Source: Lachnoclostridium sp. (GTDB taxonomy: Bacteria; Bacteroidota; Bacteroidia; Bacteroidales; Muribaculaceae). From it: DNA of 64,000 nt. Each line of letters opens with the position of its first letter. The first letter of the stretch is position 1. The stretch covers positions 1 to 64,000 of the forward strand of contig JAMPAP010000002.1 of assembly GCA_023667185.1 (NCBI GenBank), read 5' to 3'. A model generated the notes under the pieces. The model saw nothing but the letters and a program-made list of their open reading frames with translations, ran no database searches and was not told the origin of the DNA. A program made the translations under genes and the position numbers. Shown in pieces: positions 41,443 to 53,002 of this stretch.

Positions 41443-43440
41443 ATGTTATCTATAACCGAACTGAATTCCATGGAGCCGGAGCAGCTTCACGAAGTTGCAA
41501 AATCTCTGGGATTAAAAAAAATCGATACTTCTGATAAAGAATCACTTGTCTACCGTATTCTTGACCAACAGGCTGATAATATGGCGGCTAATGCCACATC
41601 TGACAAGAAACAAAAATCCCCTAAGGAGAAGAAAAAAAATAGCGACACTCCTCAGGAAACTGCCACTCAGCCCAAACGACGCGGACGTAAACCGAAAGCT
41701 AAGCCGGCTGAAGAAGTTCCTGCTGAACAGACATCAGCTACTGAAGCTGAAGATGTTAAGCCTGAAGTAGTGGCTGAGGAGAGTGCTTCAACTACTGTAA
41801 CGGCTGACGAAACAGCCCAGCCCAAACGCCGTCGCGGCCGTCCTAAGAACGAATCTAAAGCCAAGGCAGAGAAAGTAGAGCAGAAAGCAGACTATATTGA
41901 GGCCCAACTTCCTTTTGAAGAACAGCCCCAGCCGGAAGTGAAACTGCTCCCTCAAGCTGATGAAGCCCGACCTGAAACCGAGAAGGCTGACAATGAGGAG
42001 TCTGCCGAAACTAAGGAGAATCAACAGCCCCAGAAGCAGTCAAAGCAGGAATTCCGTCAGAACAATAACAATAATAACAATAACCGGAAGTCAGACTTCG
42101 GCCAGTTTTTCCCACGCTCTGGTGGACGCACCTTTGCTCCCCGTTCTCAAGAAGAGCGCCAGCAGGCTGCAACTGCTGCAGCTGCAGCTCCGATCGTGAT
42201 CAACGAACCAACGGCAGAAAAACCTCAGCAGCAACAGAGCAAGAAAAACAAGAAAAACCGCAACAACTTCAATCGCGACAATTTCCAGCAGCAACAGCAG
42301 CCCCAGATGCCCGCCTACAATTTCGACGGACTGATTTCAACTACCGGTGTGCTCGAAATTGTGCCTGAAGGTTATGGTTTCCTCCGCTCTAGCGATTACA
42401 ATTATCTTGCATCGCCTGATGATGTATATGTTACCCAGCAGCAGATCCGTCAGAATGGACTCCGCCAAGGTGATGTTGTAGAAGCTACGATACGACCTCC
42501 CCGCGAAAACGAGAAATATTTCCCTCTTTCGCAGGTGATAAGCATAAACGGGCGCTCACCGGAATTTGTACGCGACCGCGTGGCTTTTGAGCACCTTACA
42601 CCCCTCTTCCCGGATGAAAAATTTGATCTCACCTCAGGAAAATCGTGCAATATCTCTACTCGTGTAGTCGATATGTTCTCCCCTATCGGTAAAGGCCAAC
42701 GCGGACTTATCGTCGCGCCCCCCAAGACCGGTAAGACCATCCTTCTGAAAGATATCGCTAATGCTATTGCCGAAAACCACCCCGAGACATATATTATGAT
42801 ACTCCTTATTGACGAGCGTCCCGAGGAGGTAACCGATATGTCGCGCAGTGTTAATGCCGAGGTTATAGCATCGACATTCGATGAGCCGGCCGAGCGCCAT
42901 GTCAAGATCGCCTCAATCGTGCTTGAAAAGGCAAAACGTATGGTAGAATGTGGCCATGATGTAGTGATACTTCTCGACTCAATTACACGTCTTGCTCGCG
43001 CGTACAATACATGCGCTCCCGCTTCAGGGAAAATCCTCTCCGGTGGTGTGGATGCCAATGCTCTTCAGAAACCCAAGCGCTTCTTCGGCGCTGCCCGTAA
43101 TATCGAGAATGGCGGTTCACTGACCATTATAGCCACTGCTCTTACCGAGACATCATCAAAGATGGATGAGGTGATCTTCGAAGAATTCAAGGGTACAGGC
43201 AATATGGAACTCCAGCTCGACCGCAAGCTCTCTAACAAGCGTATCTTCCCCGCAGTTGATATCATGGCTTCCTCTACCCGCCGCGACGACCTGCTGCTTC
43301 GTCAGGAGACACTTAACCGCATGTGGATCCTCCGCCGCTTCCTCTCTGACCGCAACTCGATCGAGGCTATGGAATTTATAAAAGAACGTATGGAGCGTAC
43401 TTCCGATAATGACGAACTGCTTCGCACAATGAGCGATTAA
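41443..43440 (+). CDS. rho: Transcription termination factor Rho with long disordered insertion
   Basis: The 665-aa Rho hexamer subunit. A SAP-like N-terminal helix region (1-45) is followed by a low-complexity insertion (about 50-295). The insertion is rich in Lys, Glu, Gln, Pro and Asn, with PKRRGRKPK (77-85) and PKRRRGRPK (127-135), both AT-hook-like, and eight consecutive Asn (207-214). The RNA-binding cold-shock-like domain runs about 300-375. Walker A APPKTGKT is at 425-432 and Walker B ends at Asp 512. The core is standard; the insertion is typical of Bacteroidales and far longer than in E. coli Rho (419 aa). Confidence 0.97.
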   Translation: MLSITELNSMEPEQLHEVAKSLGLKKIDTSDKESLVYRILDQQADNMAANATSDKKQKSPKEKKKNSDTPQETATQPKRRGRKPKAKPAEEVPAEQTSATEAEDVKPEVVAEESASTTVTADETAQPKRRRGRPKNESKAKAEKVEQKADYIEAQLPFEEQPQPEVKLLPQADEARPETEKADNEESAETKENQQPQKQSKQEFRQNNNNNNNNRKSDFGQFFPRSGGRTFAPRSQEERQQAATAAAAAPIVINEPTAEKPQQQQSKKNKKNRNNFNRDNFQQQQQPQMPAYNFDGLISTTGVLEIVPEGYGFLRSSDYNYLASPDDVYVTQQQIRQNGLRQGDVVEATIRPPRENEKYFPLSQVISINGRSPEFVRDRVAFEHLTPLFPDEKFDLTSGKSCNISTRVVDMFSPIGKGQRGLIVAPPKTGKTILLKDIANAIAENHPETYIMILLIDERPEEVTDMSRSVNAEVIASTFDEPAERHVKIASIVLEKAKRMVECGHDVVILLDSITRLARAYNTCAPASGKILSGGVDANALQKPKRFFGAARNIENGGSLTIIATALTETSSKMDEVIFEEFKGTGNMELQLDRKLSNKRIFPAVDIMASSTRRDDLLLRQETLNRMWILRRFLSDRNSIEAMEFIKERMERTSDNDELLRTMSD

Positions 43441-43465
43441 TCATTTATTTAAGTGACGATTAAAA

Positions 43466-44314
43466 ATGAAAACTACTGACCAGTTAATTGACGATCTGCT
43501 GAATCTTTCGTTTGCCGAAGATATCGGTGATGGCGACCATACTACACTTTCTACTATCCCTGCTGACGAGATGGGATGTCAGCAACTCATTGTAAAAGAG
43601 GAAGGTATTCTTGCCGGAGTGGAGATCGCACGCAAGGTGTTTGAGAAATTTGACCCTTCGCTCAAGATGACTGTATTTATCAACGACGGCGCTCATGTGA
43701 AGCCCGGAGATGTGGCCTTCAAGGTAGAAGGGAGTGTACGCTCATTGTTGCAGACCGAGCGCACGATGCTAAATATCATGCAGCGCATGAGCGGTATCGC
43801 TACTACCACGGCTCGCTACCAGTCACGCCTTGAAGGACTTAAGGCCAAGGTGCTCGATACCCGCAAGACAACTCCCGGCATGCGTATGCTCGAGAAGGAG
43901 GCTGTGAAGATAGGTGGTGGTATGAACCACCGTATCGGGCTCTTTGATATGATTCTTATCAAAGATAATCATGTGGATTTCGCCGGAGGTATCCCTCAGG
44001 CTGTTGCTGCCGCACGCAAATACTTGAAGGAAAATGGTAAAGACCTGCGTATCGAAGTCGAGGTTAGAAATACTGACGAAATCAACCAGGCACTTGAGGC
44101 AGGAGTTGACCGCATTATGCTCGACAATTTCACGCCCGAACGTACCCGTGAGGCCGTGGCTCTGATAAATGGCCGAGCTGAAGTGGAATCATCCGGCGGT
44201 ATAACTATCGACACACTTCGCCAGTATGGTGAATGTGGTGTTGACTTTATCTCCGTAGGTGCTCTGACCCATTCAGTCAAAGGTCTTGACATGAGCTTCA
44301 AGGCCGTGAAATAA
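43466..44314 (+). CDS. nadC: Nicotinate-nucleotide pyrophosphorylase (quinolinate PRTase) NadC
   Basis: The 282-aa enzyme makes nicotinate mononucleotide from quinolinate and PRPP in NAD synthesis. The N-terminal FAEDIGDGDHTTLSTI is typical, as are LNIMQRMSGIATTT, LDTRKTTPGMRMLEKEAV, GGGMNHRIGLFDMILIKDNH and the late ESSGGITIDTLRQY. It lies 25 bases after rho and 20 before lon. Confidence 0.97.
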   Translation: MKTTDQLIDDLLNLSFAEDIGDGDHTTLSTIPADEMGCQQLIVKEEGILAGVEIARKVFEKFDPSLKMTVFINDGAHVKPGDVAFKVEGSVRSLLQTERTMLNIMQRMSGIATTTARYQSRLEGLKAKVLDTRKTTPGMRMLEKEAVKIGGGMNHRIGLFDMILIKDNHVDFAGGIPQAVAAARKYLKENGKDLRIEVEVRNTDEINQALEAGVDRIMLDNFTPERTREAVALINGRAEVESSGGITIDTLRQYGECGVDFISVGALTHSVKGLDMSFKAVK

Positions 44315-44334
44315 CTTATTTTTGAATATCACTA

Positions 44335-46719
44335 ATGGACGACGATAAGACTAAACTCGTATCGGTTGGCCAAATCGAAATAAATGCCAGCCAGACAAAA
44401 AATCCTCCCTCCTACGATGATCTCCCGCTGATAGCGATGAGAGATATTGTACTCTTCCCGGGCGTGACCTTTCCGGTTACACTTGGTCGTGAAATGTCGA
44501 TAAGTGTGGCTAATGCTGCATCAGAGGGCGGAATACCTGTAGGTGTATTTTGCCAGCTTATACCATCTACAGAGTCGCCTGCGGTAAAGGACCTTTACGA
44601 ATACGGTGTAGTGGCTGATATACTTAAAGTGTTTGAACTGCCTGACGGTACAAAGACAGCTATTATTTCAGCGCGCGAGAAAATCAAGATCATCGGTAAG
44701 GGTAAAAGGAAGACTATTCCCGGAGCTCTTTCTGCTGAGGTAAGACCTGTCAGAGAAACTAACCCTCGCAAAAACGACAAAGAGTTTGAAGCTCTGATCT
44801 CTGAAATCAAGGATACCACCCTCAATATCCTGCGTAAAAGCCGTGAGATGATGGCTGACCTTGCCTTCAATATTGAAAACCTTCCTGATCCCGCTTTGAT
44901 AATCAATCTTATAGCTACCCATTCACCATTTTCACTCGAAGTGAAGGAAGATATGCTTAAGATTAACCGTATCAAGGATCGTGGATTTATGCTTCTCGGA
45001 GAACTTTCACGTAATGAGGAGTATGTGGAGATCAAGGCTGAAATACGCGAAAAAGCAAAGCAACGTATTGACGAGCAGCAACGTAACGCGTTTCTTCAAA
45101 ATCAGTTTGAGACACTTCGCGAAGAGCTGTACGGCGATGATGACGATGCTCAAAAGTTACGCGAAAAGGCTGAAAAAATCTCGTTCCCGGAGCCGGTGAT
45201 GAAGACTTTCGAGAAGGAGCTCGACAAGTTGTCACGGCTTAATCCTCAGAGCCCTGACTATTCGGTGCAATATTCATATCTTGAGTTGTTGACAGATCTT
45301 CCATGGGGCGTATATGATTCATTATCTACTGATTTTAAGGAAGCTCGCGAAATCCTTGATGCTGATCATTACGGACTTGAGAAGGTCAAGGAGCGTATGC
45401 TTGAGCAGATAGCTGTGCTCATGAACAAGCCCGATGGCAAGTCGCCGATAATCTGTCTTGTGGGTGCTCCCGGTGTAGGTAAGACATCATTAGGCCAATC
45501 TATTGCTAAAGCCTTGGGAAGGAAATACCAGCGTGTTTCGCTCGGCGGACTTCATGACGAGGCTGAAATCCGTGGACACCGCCGCACATATATCGGAGCT
45601 ATGCCAGGCCGTATAGTTGATGCACTCAAACGTGTAGGTTCGTCTAATCCTATCCTGCTTCTTGATGAGATCGACAAGCTCGGAAACGATTTCAAGGGGG
45701 ATCCCGCATCAGCACTTCTTGAAGTGCTCGATCCTGAGCAAAATATACGATTCCACGATAATTATGTGGATGTGGACTTTGATCTGTCAAAGGTAATGTT
45801 TATCACCACAGCCAATACCTTGTCAACAATTCCCCAGCCGCTGCTTGACCGAATGGAGATCATAGAGATTCCCGGGTATTTGCTCGAGGAAAAGACCGAA
45901 ATAGCGCTCCGTCACCTGGTGCCTCGCATCAAGGAAGAATTAGGGGCTTGGGATGTGGAGTTTACTCCTGAAGCCATCAAAACTATCGTCGAAAGCTATA
46001 CATCGGAGAGTGGCGTACGCCAGCTTGAAAAGCGTATATCCTCCATTTTCAGAAAGCTCATCCTTAAGAAGATGAGTGAGAATGAAGTTATCGACAAGGT
46101 GGATTCCGATAAGGTCAAAGAGCTGCTCGGCGTAGAAATGTTTACCCCCGAGCGCTACGAAGTGGAAAATGTGCCGGGAGTGGCTACCGGTCTGGCATGG
46201 ACTGCTGTAGGCGGAGAGATACTCTTCATTGAGTCAGTATTTGTCAAGACCAAGGGTGAGAAGCTCACTCTTACCGGTAATCTCGGCGATGTGATGAAGG
46301 AGTCAGCAATGATAGCTCTGCAGGTTGTGAAATCACGTATCGAAAAATACAGCCTTTCTTCAGAGCTGTTTGAAAACTCCCAACTTCATATCCATGTGCC
46401 TGAAGGAGCTGTTCCGAAAGATGGCCCATCGGCCGGCATCACTATCGCGACATCAATACTGTCGGCTGCTTCAGGGAAATGTGTAAAGCCGGGAATTGCT
46501 ATGACCGGCGAACTTACTCTCCGTGGCAAGGTGCTCCCCGTAGGCGGTATCAAGGAAAAAATCCTCGCAGCCAAGCGAGCCGGAATTTCTAATATAATAT
46601 TGTGTAAGGACAACCGCAAGGATATCGAAGATATCAAGGCTGAATATCGCGAAGGAATGAATTTTACCTATGTTTCCAACATAGATGAGGTGTTTGAACA
46701 CGCGATATCTAAGGATTAA
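44335..46719 (+). CDS. lon: ATP-dependent Lon protease
   Basis: The 794-aa cytosolic protease of damaged and regulatory proteins. The N-terminal LON domain (about 30-230) has [19 protein letters not shown] coiled-coil linker leads to the AAA+ module with Walker [10 protein letters not shown] near 378 and Walker B LLLDEIDK. The C-terminal protease domain has catalytic Ser 699 in PKDGPSAG and Lys 742, spaced 43 residues as in E. coli Lon. Length is normal. Confidence 0.97.
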   Translation: MDDDKTKLVSVGQIEINASQTKNPPSYDDLPLIAMRDIVLFPGVTFPVTLGREMSISVANAASEGGIPVGVFCQLIPSTESPAVKDLYEYGVVADILKVFELPDGTKTAIISAREKIKIIGKGKRKTIPGALSAEVRPVRETNPRKNDKEFEALISEIKDTTLNILRKSREMMADLAFNIENLPDPALIINLIATHSPFSLEVKEDMLKINRIKDRGFMLLGELSRNEEYVEIKAEIREKAKQRIDEQQRNAFLQNQFETLREELYGDDDDAQKLREKAEKISFPEPVMKTFEKELDKLSRLNPQSPDYSVQYSYLELLTDLPWGVYDSLSTDFKEAREILDADHYGLEKVKERMLEQIAVLMNKPDGKSPIICLVGAPGVGKTSLGQSIAKALGRKYQRVSLGGLHDEAEIRGHRRTYIGAMPGRIVDALKRVGSSNPILLLDEIDKLGNDFKGDPASALLEVLDPEQNIRFHDNYVDVDFDLSKVMFITTANTLSTIPQPLLDRMEIIEIPGYLLEEKTEIALRHLVPRIKEELGAWDVEFTPEAIKTIVESYTSESGVRQLEKRISSIFRKLILKKMSENEVIDKVDSDKVKELLGVEMFTPERYEVENVPGVATGLAWTAVGGEILFIESVFVKTKGEKLTLTGNLGDVMKESAMIALQVVKSRIEKYSLSSELFENSQLHIHVPEGAVPKDGPSAGITIATSILSAASGKCVKPGIAMTGELTLRGKVLPVGGIKEKILAAKRAGISNIILCKDNRKDIEDIKAEYREGMNFTYVSNIDEVFEHAISKD

Positions 46720-46746
46720 GTTTTTTTAACACGTTGTAAAAATTTA

Positions 46747-46788
46747 GGTAGCCATTATGATTTCCGTAACTGGAAAATAATGGCTACC
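46747..46788. repeat. Long interrupted palindrome overlapping the guaB promoter
   Basis: GGTAGCCATTAT (46747-46758) and ATAATGGCTACC (46777-46788) are perfect inverted repeats. Inside them TTTCC and GGAAA can extend the stem around a short loop. The right arm ends inside the guaB -7 box. It could be the lon terminator, although no T-run follows, or an operator. Confidence 0.85.
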
Positions 46789-46792
46789 TTTG
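46761..46792 (+). promoter_or_regulatory. guaB promoter
   Basis: TACCTTTG (46785-46792) is a full -7 match, with TTTC (46761-46764) at the ideal 20-base spacing as a near-match -33. Both elements lie within the palindrome. The start of transcription would be near 46798, and the ATG is at 46825. Confidence 0.7.
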
Positions 46793-46809
46793 CATGCAAT
46801 AAATTTTAA

Positions 46810-48303
<1,494 letters not shown>

Positions 48304-48314
48304 GAAATAATCCA

Positions 48315-48350
48315 AAAACGAGCCATAAGAAAATTTATGGCTCGTTTTTC
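48315..48350 (+). terminator. Rho-independent terminator after guaB
   Basis: AAAACGAGCCATAA (48315-48328) pairs perfectly with TTATGGCTCGTTTT (48335-48348) over a six-base loop and runs into TTC. A long perfect stem with T-run. Confidence 0.93.
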
Positions 48351-48416
48351 TTTCAAGGATACAATAATAATATATTGTGGACGTTTATAGTTTAGTAAAC
48401 TATTTTTTAACCTGAA

Positions 48417-50342
48417 ATGAAAAAGCCAATTCTACCTGTTGCGATAGCTGCGGTGGCTGTAATGATGACGGCCGCAGCAAAATCTGACGACCCGGTGATC
48501 ATGAAAATTAATGGTAAGGATATTCACAAAAGCGAATTTGAATATCTTTACAACAAAAATAACGCCCAGCAAGAGACTCCTCAGTCAATTGACGAATATG
48601 TAGATCTCTTTGTGAATTACAAACTTAAAGTTGCAGACGCTGAAGCTGCCGGTATTGACACTACAGCTACTTTCAGGAGGGAATTTGAGGGATACTGCAA
48701 CGAACTCGCTGCCCCCTACATGAAGGATACTCTCGTGTATGAGCAGCTTGTCCAGGAGGCTTATGACCGTATGCAGCGTTCGGTAGACATCAGCCAAATC
48801 ATGCTTCCGATTGGAAACACCATAGATGAGCGCGAAGCCAACAAGGCTCTTCTTGACAGCATCCGCACTGCGATAATTAATGGTGCTGACTTCGGAGAGA
48901 TGGCTATGAAATACTCTTCTGATCAGTCAAAGGCAACAAACAAAGGCCATTACGGCTTCATCTCAGCTAATATATACCCTTATCCGTTTGAAGATGCAGC
49001 TTTCTCAACTCCTGTAGGTCAAATTTCGGAGGTAGTAGAGGACGCACCTTACGGATACCATATTATTAGGGTTGAAGCAGAGAAGCCTAATCCCGGTCGT
49101 GTTCATGCCCGCCATATCCTTAAGTTAACCCGTGGTCTTTCTGAAGAAGAGGCAGCAGTAAAGAAGCAGCAGATTGACTCGATTTATACTCTTCTAAAGA
49201 ATGGTGCTGACTTCGCAAAGCTCGCCGCAGCTGAAAGCGAGGATCAAGGTTCTGGCAGAAAAGGTGGCGACGTAGGTATTTTCGGTCCCGGTAGAATGGT
49301 TCGTGAATTTGAGACTACTGCATTCGCACTCCCTGACAGTGCTATCTCTGAGCCTATCCAGACTGCCTATGGTTATCATATTGTGCAGACCCTCGAGCAC
49401 CTTGGAGTGGAATCTAAAGAAGAAGCTCGCAAAAATATCGAAGCACGCATCAAAGGCGATAACCGTGCTTCGATGCCTGAAAAAGTGAAACTCAATGAGT
49501 TGAAAAAGCAATATCGCTCAGTAGTTAAGCCTGAGGGTCTCGTAAAAGTAAAAGAGTTGATTGCCGCTGCTCCTACTGACAGCGCTGCATTTGCGGATCT
49601 TGATGTAAGTGATATCGTAGTTGCGTCGGTAGCAGAAAATAATATTCCGGCCTCTGACGTAGTGGCAACAATCGCCAGAAATACACGCTTCACCACTCCT
49701 GATGTTTACACCTCTTTCAGCAATGCTCTTAACAATTACATCGACGATGCCACAAAGGAATATTATAAAGCTGACTTGGCTGAAAATAATCCTGATTATC
49801 GTAACCTTGTAAATGAATATCGCGATGGTATACTGCTCTTCGAAATCTCTAACCGCAACGTATGGGATAAGTCAAATAAGGATCAGGAAGGCCTTGAAGC
49901 ATATTTTAAAGCTCACCGTGACAATTACAAGTGGGATGCTCCCAAGTACAAAGGCTATGTGATCTTCGCCACTTCTGACTCTATCGCTACAGCAGCAGAG
50001 GCATATCTTAAGGCCAATAAAGTTGACAATGATTCGCTTTCTTCTGTCATGCGTAAAGAGTTTGGTCGCAATATCAAGATCGAGAAGGTAGTAGCCGGTC
50101 AGGGTGAGAATGCTATTCTTGACAATGTAGCCTTTGGTGGTGAGAAACCAGGCCCCGTCGGTCGCTGGACCTCATGGTTTGCTTACGATGGACGCATCAT
50201 CTCAGCTCCTGAAGAGGCTTCAGATATCAAGGGCGTTGTAACTGCTGATTATCAGCAGCAACTTGAGAAAGATTGGGTGACAGCTCTTCACAAGAAATAC
50301 CCTGTAAAACTTATCAAGAAAGAAATTAAGAAACTTCATTAA
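48417..50342 (+). CDS. Periplasmic double-parvulin peptidylprolyl isomerase (SurA/PpiD-like)
   Basis: The 641-aa exported folding catalyst has a signal peptide in residues 1-21. SurA-like N-terminal helices (about 25-115) precede two rotamase domains (about 122-220 and 228-325). The domains carry DISQIMLPI and VHARHILKL starts and GHYGFISANIYPYPFEDAAF and GGDVGIFGPGRMVREFETTAF cores. A C-terminal chaperone-like region with another isomerase-like stretch follows. It would assist outer-membrane protein folding. Flanked by terminators, so it is a single-gene unit. Confidence 0.92.
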   Translation: MKKPILPVAIAAVAVMMTAAAKSDDPVIMKINGKDIHKSEFEYLYNKNNAQQETPQSIDEYVDLFVNYKLKVADAEAAGIDTTATFRREFEGYCNELAAPYMKDTLVYEQLVQEAYDRMQRSVDISQIMLPIGNTIDEREANKALLDSIRTAIINGADFGEMAMKYSSDQSKATNKGHYGFISANIYPYPFEDAAFSTPVGQISEVVEDAPYGYHIIRVEAEKPNPGRVHARHILKLTRGLSEEEAAVKKQQIDSIYTLLKNGADFAKLAAAESEDQGSGRKGGDVGIFGPGRMVREFETTAFALPDSAISEPIQTAYGYHIVQTLEHLGVESKEEARKNIEARIKGDNRASMPEKVKLNELKKQYRSVVKPEGLVKVKELIAAAPTDSAAFADLDVSDIVVASVAENNIPASDVVATIARNTRFTTPDVYTSFSNALNNYIDDATKEYYKADLAENNPDYRNLVNEYRDGILLFEISNRNVWDKSNKDQEGLEAYFKAHRDNYKWDAPKYKGYVIFATSDSIATAAEAYLKANKVDNDSLSSVMRKEFGRNIKIEKVVAGQGENAILDNVAFGGEKPGPVGRWTSWFAYDGRIISAPEEASDIKGVVTADYQQQLEKDWVTALHKKYPVKLIKKEIKKLH

Positions 50343-50362
50343 TTTTGTTATTAACTACGCTC

Positions 50363-50407
50363 AGCCGCGACATAATCATTATTTGATTAATGTCGCGGCT
50401 GGTTTTT
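50363..50407 (+). terminator. Rho-independent terminator after parvulin gene
   Basis: AGCCGCGACAT (50363-50373) pairs with ATGTCGCGGCT (50390-50400), and GGTTTTT follows. GC-rich stem plus T-run. Confidence 0.93.
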
Positions 50408-50420
50408 GATGGAAATTCAT

Positions 50421-50428
50421 TACATTTG
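50421..50428 (+). promoter_or_regulatory. -7 box of the rpiB operon
   Basis: TACATTTG is a full -7 match, 18 bases before the rpiB ATG. The -33 zone falls in the terminator stem and shows no TTTG at 20 bases (a TTTG at 50405 is too close). Confidence 0.55.
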
Positions 50429-50446
50429 CAGAAAATTTAAATATAT

Positions 50447-50914
50447 ATGGCGACTATTATCAGAAATGACAAACCGCTGGCATTGTGTTCTGACCATGCC
50501 GGTTATGAAATGAAGCTCGTAATCGAAGGGTATCTTGATGCCCAGGGTATAAAATACAAGGATTTCGGGACATATTCTGCCGAAAGTTGCGACTATCCTG
50601 ACTTTGCACATCCGGCAGCTTGTGCTATCGAGGGTGGTGAATGTTATCCCGGCATAGCCCTTTGCGGCACAGGAAATGGCATAGGTATCACTCTTAACAA
50701 GCATCAGGGCATACGCGCCGCACTATGCTGGAAAGAGGAGCTTGCCGAACTTGCACGCCGTCACAACAATGCCAATGTTCTTGTGCTCCCTGCCCGATTC
50801 ATTGATAATGTTACTGCAATAAATATTGTGGAGACTTTCTTCAATACACCGTTTGATGGCGGCCGTCATGAGCGCCGTGTTGAGAAGATTCCTTTTGACG
50901 GAAGTTGTAAATGA
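50447..50914 (+). CDS. rpiB: Ribose-5-phosphate isomerase B
   Basis: The 155-aa enzyme of the LacAB/RpiB family interconverts ribose-5-P and ribulose-5-P. LCSDHAGYEMKLVIEGYLD is at the N-terminus, LCGTGNGIGITLNKHQGIRAA holds the catalytic Cys and anion hole, and RRHNNANVLVLPARFI follows. Its stop overlaps the next ATG as ATGA, linking pentose metabolism to the aromatic pathway. Confidence 0.96.
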   Translation: MATIIRNDKPLALCSDHAGYEMKLVIEGYLDAQGIKYKDFGTYSAESCDYPDFAHPAACAIEGGECYPGIALCGTGNGIGITLNKHQGIRAALCWKEELAELARRHNNANVLVLPARFIDNVTAINIVETFFNTPFDGGRHERRVEKIPFDGSCK

Positions 50915-51948
50915 TTTCGGTTCAGGAGTTAACCCGACCGATTATTATTGCCGGTCCTTGCAGCGCTGAGTCAGAGGAGCAAGTTTTAACTACGGCGCAG
51001 GAACTTTCACGTGCCGGTGTCAAGATTTTCAGAGCCGGGATATGGAAACCACGTACCAAGCCCGGTGGTTTTGAAGGCGTAGGCGACGAGGGATTGGAAT
51101 GGCTGGCTAACGTAAAACAGCTGACCGGAATGCTCGTAGCTACCGAGGTAGCTACTCCGGAGCACGTCAGAGCGGCTGAAAATGCCGGAATAGACATATT
51201 TTGGATAGGAGCTCGTACGTCGGCCGATCCATTCGCCATGCAAGCTATTGCCGAAACAGTAGCTCAGTTGAATCCTGACAAGCCGGTTTTTGTGAAAAAT
51301 CCGGTGGTAGCTGATCTCGATTTGTGGATTGGCGCTATTGAGAGATTGCGTAACTGTGGCGTTAATAATGTCGCAGCTATCCACCGCGGATTTCGCAGCT
51401 TTAGCAGCGGTATATATAGAAATTACCCGGGATGGATAGTGCCGCTTGAACTTCGTCGCCGAATGCATGATTTGCCGTTGATATGCGACCCGAGTCACAT
51501 TGGCGGGGCGCGTGAACTTATAGCTCCCCTATCGCAGAAAGCTCTTGATATGGGCTTTGACGGATTGATTATAGAATCTCACTGCAATCCTGAAAAGGCA
51601 TTGAGCGATAGCAAGCAGCAGGTTACTCCTGAAGATCTCACTAAAATAATTGCTTCGTTAAACTTGCGCCAATGCAGTGTCATGCCGGGTGAGCTTGATA
51701 GATTGAGATATGACATTGATCAAATTGATGCTGAGTTGCTTGAAGTGCTTGCCCGCCGTATGGAAGTCAGTCGTAAAATAGGTGATTACAAGCAGCGCAA
51801 ACGCATCCCTGTTCTTCAGGCTTCACGTTACGACGATCTGTTGGTGAATCGCATAGCTGCCGGATCAAAACTCGGTCTGGATGGTAAATTCATTGAGAAG
51901 ATCTTCTCGGCTATCCATGAGGAATCAGTAAACCAGCAGCTATCATGA
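50911..51948 (+). CDS. Bifunctional DAHP synthase / chorismate mutase
   Basis: The 345-aa fusion enzyme has an N-terminal AroAI-beta/KDOPS-like DAHP synthase (about 1-255). Its marks are IAGPCSAESEEQV, IFRAGIWKPRTKPGGFEG, FVKNPVVADLDLWIGAIERL, AAIHRGFRS and ICDPSHIGGARE. A C-terminal AroQ chorismate mutase (about 262-345) begins LDRLRYDIDQIDAELLEVLARRMEV. It commits carbon to aromatic amino acids, with the mutase likely acting catalytically and as feedback domain. Overlaps both neighbours by four bases. Confidence 0.95.
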   Translation: MISVQELTRPIIIAGPCSAESEEQVLTTAQELSRAGVKIFRAGIWKPRTKPGGFEGVGDEGLEWLANVKQLTGMLVATEVATPEHVRAAENAGIDIFWIGARTSADPFAMQAIAETVAQLNPDKPVFVKNPVVADLDLWIGAIERLRNCGVNNVAAIHRGFRSFSSGIYRNYPGWIVPLELRRRMHDLPLICDPSHIGGARELIAPLSQKALDMGFDGLIIESHCNPEKALSDSKQQVTPEDLTKIIASLNLRQCSVMPGELDRLRYDIDQIDAELLEVLARRMEVSRKIGDYKQRKRIPVLQASRYDDLLVNRIAAGSKLGLDGKFIEKIFSAIHEESVNQQLS

Positions 51949-52610
51949 CCATTGCCTTTGACCTTGACGATACACTATACCAGGAAATTGAATTTGTCCG
52001 GTCAGCCTACAGGCGGATATGCGGTCAAGATAATCATCGGCTTCTTTCTCAAATGATGGAAGCCAAAACACCGGCTGAGGCGTTTGACTTAGCTTGCGAA
52101 TCGATTGCCGACTTAAATATACAAACCACTTTAAATATTTATCGTAATCAGCTACCTGATATTGTTTTAGATGCAAGAGTTAAAGGGTTACTTGAATGGA
52201 TGAAGTTGGAAATACTTAACTTGGCTCTGATTACTGATGGCAGAAGCATCACTCAGCGAAACAAAATTCGAGCACTTGGATTAAATGATTATTTTTCTGA
52301 TGAAGCTATATTTATTTCTGAGGAGTGTGGTCATGATAAGACAGATGAATATTCATTTTTACGGCTTATGAATCAGCATCCGGGAGACTCATATATTTAT
52401 ATAGGTGACAATCCACAGAAGGATTTTCTTATACCCAATAAATTAGGCTGGACTACAGTGTGTCTTCGCGACAAGGGTGAAAATATTCACAGTCAATGTT
52501 TTAACAAGCTGTCGTGCGAATATCTTCCACAGATAATTATAGATGATTTGAGCCAACTACATCAGATTATTGACGATATTAACATCAAGAATAATGGAAT
52601 TATAAAATAA
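51945..52610 (+). CDS. HAD family hydrolase
   Basis: The 221-aa HAD phosphatase has motif I AFDLDDTLYQE at residues 3-13, with nucleophile and acid/base Asp. Motif II LITDGRS is near 95, then the lysine region HDKTDEYS and motif IV YIGDNPQKDF near 162. An inserted helical cap lies at about 18-85. The substrate is unknown. It overlaps the DAHP synthase gene as ATGA, so a role in the same unit is possible. Confidence 0.88.
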   Translation: MTIAFDLDDTLYQEIEFVRSAYRRICGQDNHRLLSQMMEAKTPAEAFDLACESIADLNIQTTLNIYRNQLPDIVLDARVKGLLEWMKLEILNLALITDGRSITQRNKIRALGLNDYFSDEAIFISEECGHDKTDEYSFLRLMNQHPGDSYIYIGDNPQKDFLIPNKLGWTTVCLRDKGENIHSQCFNKLSCEYLPQIIIDDLSQLHQIIDDINIKNNGIIK

Positions 52611-52624
52611 TTTTGTAATTTTGT
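52609..52624 (+). promoter_or_regulatory. Two tandem -7 boxes before the small exported protein
   Basis: TAATTTTG occurs twice back to back (52609-52616 and 52617-52624), directly at the HAD gene stop. Either could start transcription close to the ATG at 52650. No distinct TTTG -33 element was identified. Confidence 0.5.
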
Positions 52625-52649
52625 ATTCCAAACGATAGGTATTATTAAT

Positions 52650-52970
52650 ATGAAGCGACTATTGACCATATTTATGCTTGCAGTGACACTGTTTGTTACT
52701 GATGCTGCTGCTCCCAAGTGGGAGGAAGTCAATGCGCCGTCGGCTGAAGTGACGTTTGAAATAAATGACTCCGAGCAGACTCATATTACGGTGAAAGACA
52801 ACTATATATACATCAGCTCGTCACATCCTGCAAGCATTAAGATCTTCACAATCTTGGGTCAGCTTATTTCACAGGAAACAGTCCCTGCCGGTACACATCG
52901 CTTCAAAATGAATGCCCGTGGTATATATATTCTTAAAGTAGGTAGTATCACCCGACGTGTAACTATCTAA
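52650..52970 (+). CDS. Small exported protein, T9SS-like C-terminal domain only
   Basis: The 106-aa product has a signal peptide (residues 1-20, FMLAVTLFVTDAAA). A short linker leads to a beta-sandwich resembling the T9SS type A sorting domain: SIKIFTILGQLIS, VPAGTHRFKMNARGIYILKV and a final basic TRRVTI. The usual large cargo domain is missing, so the mature protein is nearly only this domain. It could be a remnant, a small secreted protein, or a distinct beta-domain family. The start at 52650 fits the signal peptide. Confidence 0.75.
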   Translation: MKRLLTIFMLAVTLFVTDAAAPKWEEVNAPSAEVTFEINDSEQTHITVKDNYIYISSSHPASIKIFTILGQLISQETVPAGTHRFKMNARGIYILKVGSITRRVTI

Positions 52971-53002
52971 AAGTTATTTGATTATAATCGATAACGCATC
53001 AA

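Noticed and set aside
42450-43058. 202-aa leftward frame
   Set aside because: Antisense shadow of the highly conserved Rho ATPase region.
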